Shown piece after piece: positions 16,979-25,659 of a stretch of DNA of 64,000 nucleotides. A program made the position numbers and the translations under genes. Origin of the DNA: Phycicoccus endophyticus (GTDB taxonomy: Bacteria > Actinomycetota > Actinomycetes > Actinomycetales > Dermatophilaceae); contig NZ_JAANCN010000005.1 in NCBI RefSeq assembly GCF_011326735.1, forward strand, positions 161,405-225,404, in the 5' to 3' direction. Positions within the stretch are counted from its first letter, which is position 1, and every line of letters starts with the position of its first letter. The notes under the pieces are model-generated. The model ran no database searches, was not told the origin of the DNA, and saw nothing but the letters and a program-made list of their open reading frames with translations.

Positions 16979-16987
16979 TGTGGACAA
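16979..16987 (-). promoter_or_regulatory. DnaA box in parA promoter region
   Basis: TGTGGACAA, the exact complement of the actinobacterial DnaA box TTGTCCACA, 73 bases upstream of the parA start. Confidence 0.7.
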
Positions 16988-17159
16988 CGCTGGGGGTGAG
17001 CGCGGCGCGAGGTCGCCGACGGCGTCGGTCGGGTCCCGGAAGCCGTGTAGTGGTGCGGCTTCCGGGACCCGGTCACCGGCGCCGGGGGTCGCGACCGGGC
17101 GGTGGACAACCTGTGGACAGCCACCGTGGACCAGCGCGTCTGCACGGCAGCGGCGGAGC

Positions 17160-17173
17160 GTTCCACGTGAAAC
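17160..17173. promoter_or_regulatory. parS site 2 (one mismatch)
   Basis: GTTCCACGTGAAAC differs from the parS core at one base (C for T at position 4). Intergenic between parA and rsmG. Confidence 0.85.
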
Positions 17174-17252
17174 AGTCGGCGGCAGTGAGCGGGCGCGACG
17201 ACCGGCCGGACGCGCCCTCGGGAGGCCCCGTCGCTGGCGTCCCCGCGGAATC

Positions 17253-17266
17253 GTTTCACGTGAAAC
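17253..17266. promoter_or_regulatory. parS site 3
   Basis: Perfect GTTTCACGTGAAAC core, 31 bases beyond the rsmG stop. Confidence 0.95.
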
Positions 17267-17297
17267 GCGCGCCGCCCATCAGGGCTCGCCGGTCGGG

Positions 17298-18047
17298 TCA
17301 ACGCCTCCGACGACGTCGCTGTGTCGACCCGGCCGTTCCCCCTCGGCGTCCCGAACGTGGGCGGCCCGCCCGTACGCGGGCTGGGGACGAGCTCCCGTGG
17401 GGGAAGGTCAGGTCAACCGTGAGGACCGGTTCCGGCAGGACGCCGAGACCGTGCTCGGTGACGACCGCGGTCCCCAGGCCGAGCGCCGTCAGGGCCTCGT
17501 GGTCGGCCGCCAGCTCCTCGCGCGCGGACCGGCCCTTCATCGCCACCACGGTGCCACCGGGCTCGAGCAACGGCAGGCACCAGCGGGCGAGGGTTCCCAG
17601 CCGAGCGACGGCCCGAGCCGTGACCCACGCAGAGCACAGCTGCGGTCCGACCTCCTCGGCCCGGCCACGGTGGACGGTGACGTCGAGGAGCTCGAGCTCG
17701 GTGACGAGCTGCTCCAGCCAGGTGGTGCGCCGCAGCATCGGCTCGACGAGATGGACCTCGAGGTCCGGCCGGGCGATCGCCAACGCCACCCCGGGCAGCC
17801 CCGCACCGGAGCCGACGTCGACGACCCGCGCGCCGGCGGGGAAGGCGTCCGCGATGACCGCACAGTTGAGCACGTGCCGCTCCCACAGCCGGGGCACCTC
17901 GCGCGGGCCGATGAGCCCGTGGGTCACCCCGGTGTCCGCGAGTGTCGCGACGAACCGCTCGGCCAGGCCGAGCCGGTCACCGAAGACGGCGGCCGCACCC
18001 GAGGGTGCGGCCGCCGGCGACTGCGGGCTCTCCCCGTCGCGTTTCAC
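17298..18047 (-). CDS. rsmG: 16S rRNA m7G527 methyltransferase RsmG (GidB)
   Basis: 249 residues. Methylates N7 of G527 in 16S rRNA using SAM. SAM-binding VVDVGSGAGLPGVALAI, then the conserved LVEPMLRRTTWLEQLVTEL and VTARAVARLGTLARWCLPLL...GGTVVAMKG. The gene starts with GTG 18047 inside parS site 4, with no better start available downstream. The C-terminus ends in a run of arginines that is probably a variable tail. 13 bases separate it from jag. Confidence 0.94.
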   Translation of the reverse strand: MKRDGESPQSPAAAPSGAAAVFGDRLGLAERFVATLADTGVTHGLIGPREVPRLWERHVLNCAVIADAFPAGARVVDVGSGAGLPGVALAIARPDLEVHLVEPMLRRTTWLEQLVTELELLDVTVHRGRAEEVGPQLCSAWVTARAVARLGTLARWCLPLLEPGGTVVAMKGRSAREELAADHEALTALGLGTAVVTEHGLGVLPEPVLTVDLTFPHGSSSPARVRAGRPRSGRRGGTAGSTQRRRRRR

Positions 18048-18054
18048 GTGAAAC
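18041..18054. promoter_or_regulatory. parS site 4 over the rsmG start codon
   Basis: Perfect GTTTCACGTGAAAC. The GTG start of rsmG is the GTG of this palindrome read on the minus strand, and its next codon (AAA) is also in the site. Confidence 0.95.
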
Positions 18055-18060
18055 GACCGC

Positions 18061-18807
18061 TCAGGCCGAGGTGGTGATCACGACGTAGCGGCGTGGTTCG
18101 GAGCCCGCGGACTCCGAGGTGAGCCCGGCGGCGAGCACCTCGTCATGGACGACCTTGCGCTCGAAGGCCGTCATCGGCTCGAGCGACTGCGGCTCCTCGG
18201 ACCGCCGCGCCTCCTCGATCGCCTCCCGGGCGATGCGCACGAGCTCGGCCCGTCGCGCGGCCCGGTGCCCGGCGATGTCGAGCATGAGCCGACTGCGCTC
18301 CCCCGTCTCGGACTGGACCGCGAGCCGGGTCAGCTCCTGGACCGCCTCGAGGACCGCGCCGTCCTGCCCGACGAGCCGGCGCGGCACCCGCCCCTCGTCG
18401 CTGTCGACGATCGACACCGCGGCCCGGTCGCCGTCGATGTCGACGTCGAGATCGCCGTCGAGGTCGCAGATGTCGAGCAGGGTCTCGAGGAAGTCGGCGG
18501 CGACCTCGCCCTCCCGCTCCAGCTGTCGGCGCCGGGACCCGCGCCCCGAGGGCCGCTCGGCGGCGGCCTGCTCCTGGTCACCGTCGGCGGGGGAGGTCGT
18601 CTCCTCCTGCTCGCCGGTCAGGGTCGCGGCCGCCTCCGCCGCCCCCCCGGGAGCGCTCTCGGCGGCCTCGGGTGCACCGGGCGTCACCGCTGCGGCGGTC
18701 TCCGCGGACCCCGCGAGCACGGCGCCGCTCGGGGCCTCTGCCTGCGCGGCCGGGGCCTGCACCTGCGGTCCGGCGTCCGCGGCGCGCTCGGTGGTGTTCT
18801 CGCTCAT
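18061..18807 (-). CDS. jag: Jag/KhpB-type RNA-binding protein (R3H domain)
   Basis: 248 residues. The N-terminal about 95 residues are an Ala/Glu/Thr-rich disordered region. Then comes a KH-like domain (FLETLLDICDLDGDLDVDIDGDRAAVSI...RRLVGQDGAVLEAVQELTRLAV) and a C-terminal R3H domain (REAIEEARRSEEPQSLEPMTAFERKVVHDEV). Known as a partner of KhpA in RNA binding linked to cell elongation. AGGAGG precedes ATG 18807. Part of the yidC-jag-rsmG operon. Confidence 0.92.
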   Translation of the reverse strand: MSENTTERAADAGPQVQAPAAQAEAPSGAVLAGSAETAAAVTPGAPEAAESAPGGAAEAAATLTGEQEETTSPADGDQEQAAAERPSGRGSRRRQLEREGEVAADFLETLLDICDLDGDLDVDIDGDRAAVSIVDSDEGRVPRRLVGQDGAVLEAVQELTRLAVQSETGERSRLMLDIAGHRAARRAELVRIAREAIEEARRSEEPQSLEPMTAFERKVVHDEVLAAGLTSESAGSEPRRYVVITTSA

Positions 18808-18877
18808 CAGTCCTCCTGGGGACGGTAGGGGTGCGGGGCGCCCGGGCGGCAGCAGGCCGCCCGTGGCGGCCGGGCGT

Positions 18878-19849
18878 TCACTTGCGCTTGGAGCGCTTCT
18901 TGGACTTCGGTTGGCTGCGCTGGCCCCCGGTGGGCGTCGAGCCCCCCGGGCTCTCCTCGCCCGCGGCGGCCCCGTCACCGGCGGCGACCGCACCGGGCAC
19001 CGGCTTGCCCTTGCGGGCCAGCCGCTCGTGGTAGGCCCGCTCCGCGGCCGACCCCGGCGCCGGCATCCGGCGGATGACGTAGAACTGCTGGACCATCGAC
19101 CACACGTTCGTCGTGAACCAGTAGACGAGGACACCGATCGGGAAGTTGACACCGGAGACGGCGAAGACCACCGGGAAGATGTAGAGCAGCATCTTCTGCT
19201 GCTTGGCGAACGGACTGTCGAGCGCCGACTGCGGCATGTTCTTGGTCATCAGCTGCCGCTGGGTCGTGAACGTGGTCGCGGACATCAGGACGATGAGCAC
19301 GATCGTGACGATCTGGGTGGCCGTGCCGTCGGCCCCGAGGAAGGTGTCCGAGAGCTGGGCGCCGAAGATCTGCGCCGACTCCGCCTGGCGGGCGACCGCG
19401 GCCGTGATCGGGCCGATCGGGTCGGTGCCGCCGGAGGCGATGTCCTCGAGCCCGCGCAGCACCCGGAAGAGACCGAAGAAGAACGGGGACTGCACGAGGA
19501 TCGGCAGGCACGAGCTGAAGGGGTTGGTCCCCTCCTTCTTGTACAGCTCCATCGTCTCCTGGGTCATCGCCTGGCGGGACTCAGGGTCGGTCTTGCCCTT
19601 GTACTTCTTCTGGATCTTCTGCAGCTCGGGCTGGATCAGCTGCATCTTGCGCGAGGCCCGGATCTGCCGGACGAACAGCGGGATCATCGCCGCCCGCATG
19701 ACGAGCACGAGGCCGATGATCGACAGCGTCCAGGTCCACCCCGAGTCGGCGGGCATGCCGATCCCGGTGAACAGCTCGTGGAAGCCGTACATGATCCAGG
19801 CCACGAGCCACTCGATCGGGGCCAGGATGCTGTTGAACAGGTCGCCCAT
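18878..19849 (-). CDS. yidC: Membrane protein insertase YidC
   Basis: 323 residues. Inserts proteins into the cytoplasmic membrane with or without SecYEG. Five membrane segments and the family core are visible (RAAMIPLFVRQIRASRKMQLIQPELQKIQKKYKGK; NPFSSCLPILVQSPFFFGLFRVL; NFPIGVLVYWFTTNVWSMVQQF). The conserved Arg of the hydrophilic groove is in VLVMRAAMIPLFVRQ. It lacks the large periplasmic domain of Proteobacteria, as in other actinobacteria. The C-terminus is Lys-rich (ribosome contact). Confidence 0.96.
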   Translation of the reverse strand: MGDLFNSILAPIEWLVAWIMYGFHELFTGIGMPADSGWTWTLSIIGLVLVMRAAMIPLFVRQIRASRKMQLIQPELQKIQKKYKGKTDPESRQAMTQETMELYKKEGTNPFSSCLPILVQSPFFFGLFRVLRGLEDIASGGTDPIGPITAAVARQAESAQIFGAQLSDTFLGADGTATQIVTIVLIVLMSATTFTTQRQLMTKNMPQSALDSPFAKQQKMLLYIFPVVFAVSGVNFPIGVLVYWFTTNVWSMVQQFYVIRRMPAPGSAAERAYHERLARKGKPVPGAVAAGDGAAAGEESPGGSTPTGGQRSQPKSKKRSKRK

Positions 19850-19905
19850 GATGTCCTTCGTCGGGCCGGCCGGGGCCGGCGGGTGCTGTCACGGTCGTGA
19901 CGGGG

Positions 19906-20226
19906 TCAGGGGTGGGTCGGTCTCGCCGCTCCCGTGCTCGGCGCGTACGGCTTGGGTCCGGTCGTCCCCGGGACCGGCCGGCCGCTGGCCGGGTCGCGGT
20001 CGGGCACGTGGTCGACCCCGCCGGGAGTCCACGGGTGGCAGCGGCCCAACCGGCGCAGCGCCAGCCAGGACCCGCGCACCGGCCCGAACCGCTCGAGCGC
20101 GGTCACGGCGTACGCCGAGCATGACGGGTAGTAGCGGCAGGTCGCCGGTCGCATCGGGCTGACGTAGCGCTGGTAGCCGCGGACGAGCCACACCAGCGGC
20201 GTCACGACGATGCGACCCACGCTCAC
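19906..20226 (-). CDS. yidD: Membrane protein insertion efficiency factor YidD
   Basis: 106 residues. The family signature is complete: [14 protein letters not shown] ([52 protein letters not shown]), with the three conserved cysteines. Small membrane-associated helper of YidC. GTG start overlaps the rnpA stop (GTGA). A Pro/Gly-rich tail of about 35 residues follows the core. Confidence 0.95.
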   Translation of the reverse strand: MSVGRIVVTPLVWLVRGYQRYVSPMRPATCRYYPSCSAYAVTALERFGPVRGSWLALRRLGRCHPWTPGGVDHVPDRDPASGRPVPGTTGPKPYAPSTGAARPTHP

Positions 20227-20588
20227 CCCGCACCTCCGACCCGGCCGATCACCTTGTGGCACAACGTGTCGAGCACCGCACCGAGTTCCGCCGAGGTCGC
20301 GCCGCCGGCCGCCGGGTTGGCCCGCACCACGACGTCGACCCCTGCCGGCAACCCGCCGAGCCGGGCGGCGACGAGGGCGCGCAGCCGGCGCTTGGTGCGG
20401 TTGCGCACCACGGCACCACCGACGGCCCGGGACACGACGAAGCCGACCCGCGGCGGGCGTCCCGCGCGCGCGTCGGGTCGGGTGGCGTGGACCACGAGGA
20501 GTCGCGAACCGGCCCGGGTGCTCCCGGGGCCGCGGACCGCCGACGTGAAGTCCGCCCGCTGGCGCAGACGGTTCGGCGCCGGCAGCAC
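20223..20588 (-). CDS. rnpA: Ribonuclease P protein component
   Basis: 121 residues. Protein subunit of RNase P, which trims tRNA 5' leaders. The RNR motif is present: [14 protein letters not shown], preceded by the conserved [14 protein letters not shown]. Nine bases after rpmH and overlapping yidD. GTG start; the family N-terminus [13 protein letters not shown] fits. Confidence 0.96.
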   Translation of the reverse strand: MLPAPNRLRQRADFTSAVRGPGSTRAGSRLLVVHATRPDARAGRPPRVGFVVSRAVGGAVVRNRTKRRLRALVAARLGGLPAGVDVVVRANPAAGGATSAELGAVLDTLCHKVIGRVGGAG

Positions 20589-20597
20589 CGCACGGCC

Positions 20598-20735
20598 TCA
20601 GGCCGAGAGCTGGGCGCGACCCTTGCGCCGACGGGCGGCGAGGATGGAGCGGCCGGCGCGGGTGCGCATCCGCAGACGGAAGCCGTGCGTCTTGGCGCGG
20701 CGACGGGTGTTGGGCTGGAAGGTCCGCTTGCTCAC
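20598..20735 (-). CDS. rpmH: 50S ribosomal protein L34
   Basis: 45 residues, [26 protein letters not shown] and onwards, a full-length highly basic L34. GTG start with a purine-rich GAAAGAGA about 6 bases upstream. First gene of the minus-strand rpmH-rnpA-yidD-yidC-jag-rsmG set and divergent from dnaA. Confidence 0.98.
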   Translation of the reverse strand: MSKRTFQPNTRRRAKTHGFRLRMRTRAGRSILAARRRKGRAQLSA

Positions 20736-21099
20736 GATGGGTCTCTTTCGCGGGTGTCGGGCCGGGTGGCCCGGGGTCGGGACGGCGGCCTGCTCGGCTG
20801 CACTCGAAGACCCACGGACGGGCGGTCCGCGGCCCGCGGGCATGCGAAAACAGCCGAGGAACAGGCTGCACCACGGTACCCGAGGCGCCGCTCACCGACC
20901 AAACCGCCGGCCGGGTACCCATCGGCGTGCTCGACCCTCTACCATCGCACGGAGCATCGGCGGGCCGGTGACGACACTCTGGTCGCCGGGTCCGATGACG
21001 ACCCCACACCCTGTGGACAACCATGTGGACGACCCGCCCCGCGGCGCGTCGGCCCGAACGCGCGGCTCCCTGACCTGGGCGGCGGAAGGACGCGAGCAC
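20736..21099. other. rpmH-dnaA divergent regulatory region
   Basis: 364 bases without a gene. It should hold the rpmH and dnaA promoters. A perfect DnaA box (TGTGGACAA, 21012-21020) and a one-mismatch box (TGTGGACGA, 21024-21032) lie 80 bases before the dnaA start, consistent with autorepression. GGAAGGA at 21084-21090 is the dnaA ribosome site. Confidence 0.7.
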
Positions 21100-22635
21100 G
21101 TGGCGGACGCGATGATGACCCAGGTGTGGCGGGCCACGCTCGAGGCCCTCGACGAGGACGGCATCCCCGTCCAGCAGCGGGCCTTCCTCTCCCTCGCCCG
21201 GCTCGTCGGGCTGCTCGACGACACCGCCCTGATCGCCGTGCCCAACGACTTCACCAAGGAGGTCGTCGAGACGCGGCTGCGCGAGCGGGTCACCCAGACC
21301 CTCGGCGAGCGGCTCGGGCGGGACGTGCGGCTCGCCGTCACCGTCGACCCCACCCTGGCCGACCTGCCCGAGCCCGAGCCGGCCCCGGACGACGGGCACG
21401 AGCTGCGCGCCGCCGACCGCCGCCAGCAGATCGACGACCTCGACCTCGACGACGAGGACTCCGACAGCGACGGCCCGGACGCCGGCACGAGCGCCGGGCT
21501 GCCCCCCACCGGCACCGAGGACCCCGCGCCTGCACGCAACCTCGTCGAGGTCCCCGGCGCCCGGCGGCCACGGCCCGGCGCCGCGGTCCCCGAGCAGGTC
21601 GAGCTGACCCGGCTCAACGCGAAGTACACCTTCGACACCTTCGTCATCGGCGCGTCCAACCGGTTCGCGCACGCCGCGGCGGTCGCCGTGGCCGAGCAGC
21701 CGGCCCGGGCGTACAACCCACTGTTCGTCTACGGCGACTCCGGGCTCGGCAAGACCCACCTGCTGCACGCCATCGGGCACTACGCGCGCAACCTCTTCCC
21801 GCACGTCAAGGTGCGCTACGTGAACTCCGAGGAGTTCACCAACGACTTCATCAACAGCATCCGCGACGACAAGGCGGCCAACTTCCAGCGCCGCTACCGC
21901 GATGTCGACGTCCTGCTCATCGACGACATCCAGTTCCTCCAGGGCAAGGTGCAGACCCAGGAGGAGTTCTTCCACACCTTCAACACCCTCCACAACGCCG
22001 GCAAGCAGGTCGTCATCACGAGCGACGTCCCCCCCAAGCTGCTCACCGGTTTCGAGGCCCGGATGCGCAGCCGCTTCGAGATGGGCCTGCTCACCGACGT
22101 CCAGCCGCCCGACCTCGAGACCCGGATCGCGATCCTGCGCAAGAAGGCCATCCAGGAGCGGCTCTCGGTGCCCGAGGACGTCCACGAGTTCATCGCCTCG
22201 CGGATCTCGACGAACATCCGCGAGCTCGAGGGAGCGCTGATCCGGGTCACGGCGTTCGCCAGCCTCAACCGGCAGCCCGTCGACATGTCCCTCGCCGAGA
22301 TCGTCCTGCGCGACCTCATCCCCGACGAGTCGACGAGCCAGGTGACCCCGGCGACGATCATCGCCCAGACCGCGGCCTACTTCGGGCTGACCATCGAGGA
22401 CCTCCAGGGGCAGTCCCGCTCGCGCGTCCTGGTCACCGCTCGGCAGATCGCCATGTACCTGTGCCGGGAGCTCACCGAGATGTCGCTGCCGAAGATCGGC
22501 CAGCAGTTCGGCGGCCGCGACCACACGACGGTCATGCACGCCGAGAAGAAGATCCGCCAGCTCATGGCCGAGCGCCGGGCGATCTACAACCAGGTGACCG
22601 AGCTCACCAACCGGATCAAGCAGCAGTCCCGCTGA
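21100..22635 (+). CDS. dnaA: Chromosomal replication initiator DnaA
   Basis: 511 residues. Domain I at about 1-85, an acidic linker (about 90-165, runs of Asp/Glu/Pro), the AAA+ domain with Walker [14 protein letters not shown] and Walker [13 protein letters not shown], and the C-terminal duplex-binding domain with the signature [18 protein letters not shown] 21100 is chosen because GGAAGGA lies 9 bases upstream and the family N-terminus begins here. A further upstream frame is open but contains DnaA boxes and is most likely regulatory. Binds the boxes in the following intergenic region. Confidence 0.97.
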   Translation: MADAMMTQVWRATLEALDEDGIPVQQRAFLSLARLVGLLDDTALIAVPNDFTKEVVETRLRERVTQTLGERLGRDVRLAVTVDPTLADLPEPEPAPDDGHELRAADRRQQIDDLDLDDEDSDSDGPDAGTSAGLPPTGTEDPAPARNLVEVPGARRPRPGAAVPEQVELTRLNAKYTFDTFVIGASNRFAHAAAVAVAEQPARAYNPLFVYGDSGLGKTHLLHAIGHYARNLFPHVKVRYVNSEEFTNDFINSIRDDKAANFQRRYRDVDVLLIDDIQFLQGKVQTQEEFFHTFNTLHNAGKQVVITSDVPPKLLTGFEARMRSRFEMGLLTDVQPPDLETRIAILRKKAIQERLSVPEDVHEFIASRISTNIRELEGALIRVTAFASLNRQPVDMSLAEIVLRDLIPDESTSQVTPATIIAQTAAYFGLTIEDLQGQSRSRVLVTARQIAMYLCRELTEMSLPKIGQQFGGRDHTTVMHAEKKIRQLMAERRAIYNQVTELTNRIKQQSR

Positions 22636-23327
22636 CCGCGCCGGGGTGCCCGCACCACCGCGCCGTCCACAGGTTGTCCCCACCCCGTGTACAACCCTTG
22701 TCCAACGTTCGAGCACCGGCCACCCGTCCGAGGCCCCGCGCCGCGGGCCGTCCCTGCGCCGGAATCCGTCACCGAATCGACCAATAGGTCACGACAGGAA
22801 CGGCCGTCGCCGGGCGCGGAGCCGTCCACACCCCGGGTACAAGCCTGTGGACCACCATCGAGGGCGCGCACGGCTGTCCACAGCGGCTGTGGACGAGTGT
22901 GGACAACGACACGACCCCGGTGGACGGCCGGCCGCGCGGCGGTGGACGCCGTGTGAACGCCGCGCGGCCGTCAACACCCCACCGCCGACGCTCCACCGCG
23001 GGTCCACCCGGTGTGCACAGCCCCGGCAGGCCTCCCGACCAGGCCGGATGCCCCCTCGTCCACAGCGTCCACAGCTGCTACCACTGTGGCGAGACCTCTA
23101 GATCTCCCGGTCCGCCCCGACCAGGTGGGGACTCTGCCCGCTCCGAGGTGCCCCGGCCGCGACCGCCGTGGGCTGCGGGCAACGGATGGTGCGCCGCCCT
23201 GGGGTGCACTAGTGTCGGGGTCCCGCCCGCGCGGTCCCCGCCATCGAGTGCGCCCGTCCGCCGGCGGTGACGACTCTCGACGCACGACGAAGGCGCGCAG
23301 CCCCGCGCCGGACAAGGGTGGTAAGCC
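22636..23327. other. oriC: Replication origin oriC
   Basis: 692 bases between dnaA and dnaN with a cluster of DnaA-box-like 9-mers on both strands. A perfect TGTGGACAA is at 22898-22906. One-mismatch or related boxes are at 22674 (TTGTCCCCA), 22686 (CGTGTACAA), 22698, 22874 (CTGTCCACA), 22888 (TGTGGACGA), 23056 (TCGTCCACA) and 23065 (GCGTCCACA). Relatively AT-rich patches lie near 22770-22800 and 23090-23105. The small open frames inside have no gene-like features. Confidence 0.92.
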
Positions 23328-24461
23328 GTGAAGTTCCGCGTGGAGCGCGACGTCCTCGCCGAGGCGGTCACCTGGGTGGCCCGTGGGCTGCCGGCCCGAC
23401 CGCCCGTGCCGGTCCTCGCCGGCATCCTGCTCGAGGCCGCGGACGACGGCACGCTCACCCTCTCCGCCTTCGACTACGAGGTATCGGCCCGGGTCACCGT
23501 GGCGGCCGACGTCGCCGAGGCCGGCACCGTCCTCGTCCTCGGGCGGCTGCTCGCCGACATCTCGCGCAACCTGCCCGACCGGCCGATCGACGTCGCCACC
23601 GACGCCGGCAAGGTCCAGGTCACCTGCGGGGCCTCCCGCTTCAGCCTGCTGATGATGCCGGCCGACGACTACCCCACCCTGCCGGCGAGCCCGGAGCCGA
23701 CCGGCTCGGTCGACGGTCACCTGTTCACCCAGGCCGTCGCCCAGGTGTCGGTGGCGGCCGACCGCGGCGACACCCTGCCCATCCTCACCGGGGTCCGGGT
23801 CGAGGTCGACGGCGAGAAGATGACGCTGCTCGCCACCGACCGCTACCGCCTCGCGATGCGCGAGCTGACGTGGAACCCGCGCTCGCCCGACGCCAACCAC
23901 GTCGTCCTCGTCCCCGGGCGCACCCTCTCCGAGACCGCCCGCAGCCTCGGCGCGAGCGGGTCGATCGACGTCGCGCTCGGCGCGACCGCCGGCGGCGACG
24001 GGCTCGCGGGCTTCGAGGCCGGCCGGCGCCGCACGACCACCCGTCTGCTCGACGGCGAGTACCCCAAGGTCGCCTCGATCTTCCCGACGAGCACCGAGAC
24101 CGACGCCGTGGTGCGCACCGCCGACCTCGTCGAGGCGGTCAAGCGCGTCGCGCTCGTCGCCGAGCGCAACACCCCCGTCCGGCTGCGGTTCGCCGGAGAC
24201 CAGGTCGCCATCGACGCCGGCACCGGCGAGGACGCCCAGGCCTCCGAGGCGGTCGAGTGCGCCCTGAGCGGGCCGGAGATCGAGATCGCCTTCAACCCCA
24301 CCTACCTGCTCGACGGGCTCGGCGCCGTCGGCACCGACTGGACGCGCATCTCCTTCACCCAGGCCTCGCGCCCGGCCGTGATGTCCGGCCAGGAGAGCGC
24401 CGACGGCGAGGCCGACACCTCCTACCGGTACGTCCTCATGCCGGTCCGCTTCGCCTCCTGA
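23328..24461 (+). CDS. dnaN: DNA polymerase III sliding clamp (beta)
   Basis: 377 residues, three repeats of the clamp fold. Starts VKFRVERDVLAEAVTWVARGLPARPPVPVLAGILLEA and ends YRYVLMPVRFAS, both typical of the family. Forms the ring that tethers polymerase to DNA. GTG start; the family N-terminus fixes it. Stands directly after oriC. Confidence 0.97.
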   Translation: MKFRVERDVLAEAVTWVARGLPARPPVPVLAGILLEAADDGTLTLSAFDYEVSARVTVAADVAEAGTVLVLGRLLADISRNLPDRPIDVATDAGKVQVTCGASRFSLLMMPADDYPTLPASPEPTGSVDGHLFTQAVAQVSVAADRGDTLPILTGVRVEVDGEKMTLLATDRYRLAMRELTWNPRSPDANHVVLVPGRTLSETARSLGASGSIDVALGATAGGDGLAGFEAGRRRTTTRLLDGEYPKVASIFPTSTETDAVVRTADLVEAVKRVALVAERNTPVRLRFAGDQVAIDAGTGEDAQASEAVECALSGPEIEIAFNPTYLLDGLGAVGTDWTRISFTQASRPAVMSGQESADGEADTSYRYVLMPVRFAS

Positions 24462-24574
24462 GGCCGAGTCGGGGCAGGTCACGGCCGGTCCGAGGGCCGC
24501 GCGGCCGCCACGGCATCGGCCCCCGGCAGTAGCCTGCGGGGAGCGCACGACACCGACGAACGAAGGAGCACCGG

Positions 24575-25651
24575 ATGCAGCTCGGACTGGTCGGCCTCGG
24601 CAAGATGGGCGGCAACATGCGCGAGCGCCTGCGGCGCGCGGGCCACGAGGTCGTCGGGTACGACCGCAACAAGCAGGTCTCCGACGCCCGCAGCCTCGCC
24701 GACATGGTGCGCCGGCTCGACGCACCGCGGGTGGTCTGGGTCATGGTCCCCCACGGCAAGCCCACCCGGGACACCGTCGCGGCCCTGGCCGAGCTGCTCG
24801 AGAAGGGCGACCTGGTCATCGACGGCGGCAACAGCAAGTGGACCGACGACGTCGAGAACGAGAAGCTGCTCAAGGAGGCGGGCGTCGGGTACGTCGACTG
24901 CGGCGTCTCCGGCGGCATCTGGGGGCTCGAGAACGGCTACGGCCTGATGGCGGGGGGCACCAAGGCCAACGTGCGCAAGGCGATGCCGATCTTCGACGCC
25001 CTCCGGCCCGAGGGGCCGCGGGACGAGGGCTTCGTCCACGCCGGCAAGGTCGGCGCCGGGCACTACACGAAGATGGTGCACAACGGCATCGAGTACGGCC
25101 TGATGGCGGCCTACGCCGAGGGGTACGAGCTGCTGACGAAGAAGGACATCGTCGACGACGTCCCCGGGGCGTTCAAGGCGTGGAGCCGGGGCACCGTCGT
25201 GCGCTCCTGGCTGCTCGACCTCATGGTCGACGCGCTCGAGGAGAAGCCGACCCTCGAGGACGTCTCGGACTACACCTCCGACTCCGGTGAGGGCCGGTGG
25301 ACGGTCGAGGAGGCCATCGAGCTCGCCGTGCCGATGCCGGTCATCTCCGCGTCGCTCTTCGCCCGGTTCGCCTCCCGCCAGCAGGTCTCGCCGACGATGC
25401 AGGCGGTCGCCGCGCTGCGCGGGCAGTTCGGCGGCCACCAGGTGATGACCGTCGCCGAGGGTGAGGCGCTGCGCGCGGAGGCCGCCGCCGGGCCGGCCTC
25501 CCCCGACACCGCCACCCGCAAGGCCGCCCGCAAGGAGAAGCGGCCGAGCAAGAAGGCCGCGGCGAAGAAGGCGGCCCAGGCCGCCGAGGCCGGTCCCGCA
25601 TCGCCCGGGCGCACCGGCGGTCCCCGCCGGCGCTCCTCGTCCACGGGCTGA
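24575..25651 (+). CDS. gnd: 6-phosphogluconate dehydrogenase, decarboxylating, with basic tail
   Basis: 358 residues. Oxidises 6-phosphogluconate to ribulose 5-phosphate and CO2. N-terminal dinucleotide site [17 protein letters not shown], substrate motifs [32 protein letters not shown] and the catalytic [12 protein letters not shown]. This short, GndA-like form normally ends near residue 303. Here about 55 extra residues follow, rich in Lys, Ala and Arg ([14 protein letters not shown]), resembling histone-H1-like tails. The position between dnaN and recF is conserved in many actinobacteria. Ribosome site GAAGGAG. Confidence 0.95.
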   Translation: MQLGLVGLGKMGGNMRERLRRAGHEVVGYDRNKQVSDARSLADMVRRLDAPRVVWVMVPHGKPTRDTVAALAELLEKGDLVIDGGNSKWTDDVENEKLLKEAGVGYVDCGVSGGIWGLENGYGLMAGGTKANVRKAMPIFDALRPEGPRDEGFVHAGKVGAGHYTKMVHNGIEYGLMAAYAEGYELLTKKDIVDDVPGAFKAWSRGTVVRSWLLDLMVDALEEKPTLEDVSDYTSDSGEGRWTVEEAIELAVPMPVISASLFARFASRQQVSPTMQAVAALRGQFGGHQVMTVAEGEALRAEAAAGPASPDTATRKAARKEKRPSKKAAAKKAAQAAEAGPASPGRTGGPRRRSSSTG

Positions 25652-25659
25652 GCCCCGGG

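Larger units (their letters stand above)
16907..17297. other. parA-rsmG intergenic region with parS and DnaA boxes
   Basis: 391 bases without a gene. It contains the parA ribosome site (AGGAGG), one perfect DnaA box (16979-16987), two single-mismatch boxes (GGTGGACAA at 17101 and TGTGGACAG at 17112) and parS sites 2 and 3. Both neighbouring genes are on the minus strand, so the parAB promoter should be here. Confidence 0.75.

Noticed and set aside
17434..17446. Third copy of the 44-bp repeat (CCGGCAGGACGC in rsmG)
   Set aside because: Only the right arm matches, inside a coding region; there is no left arm.
20254..21099. In-frame upstream extension of dnaA
   Set aside because: It overlaps rnpA and rpmH on the other strand and contains DnaA boxes. 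GTG 21100 has a good ribosome site and the family N-terminus.
22646..23270. Small open frames inside the dnaA-dnaN gap
   Set aside because: They overlap the DnaA-box cluster, have Arg/Pro/Gly-rich random composition and no ribosome sites.
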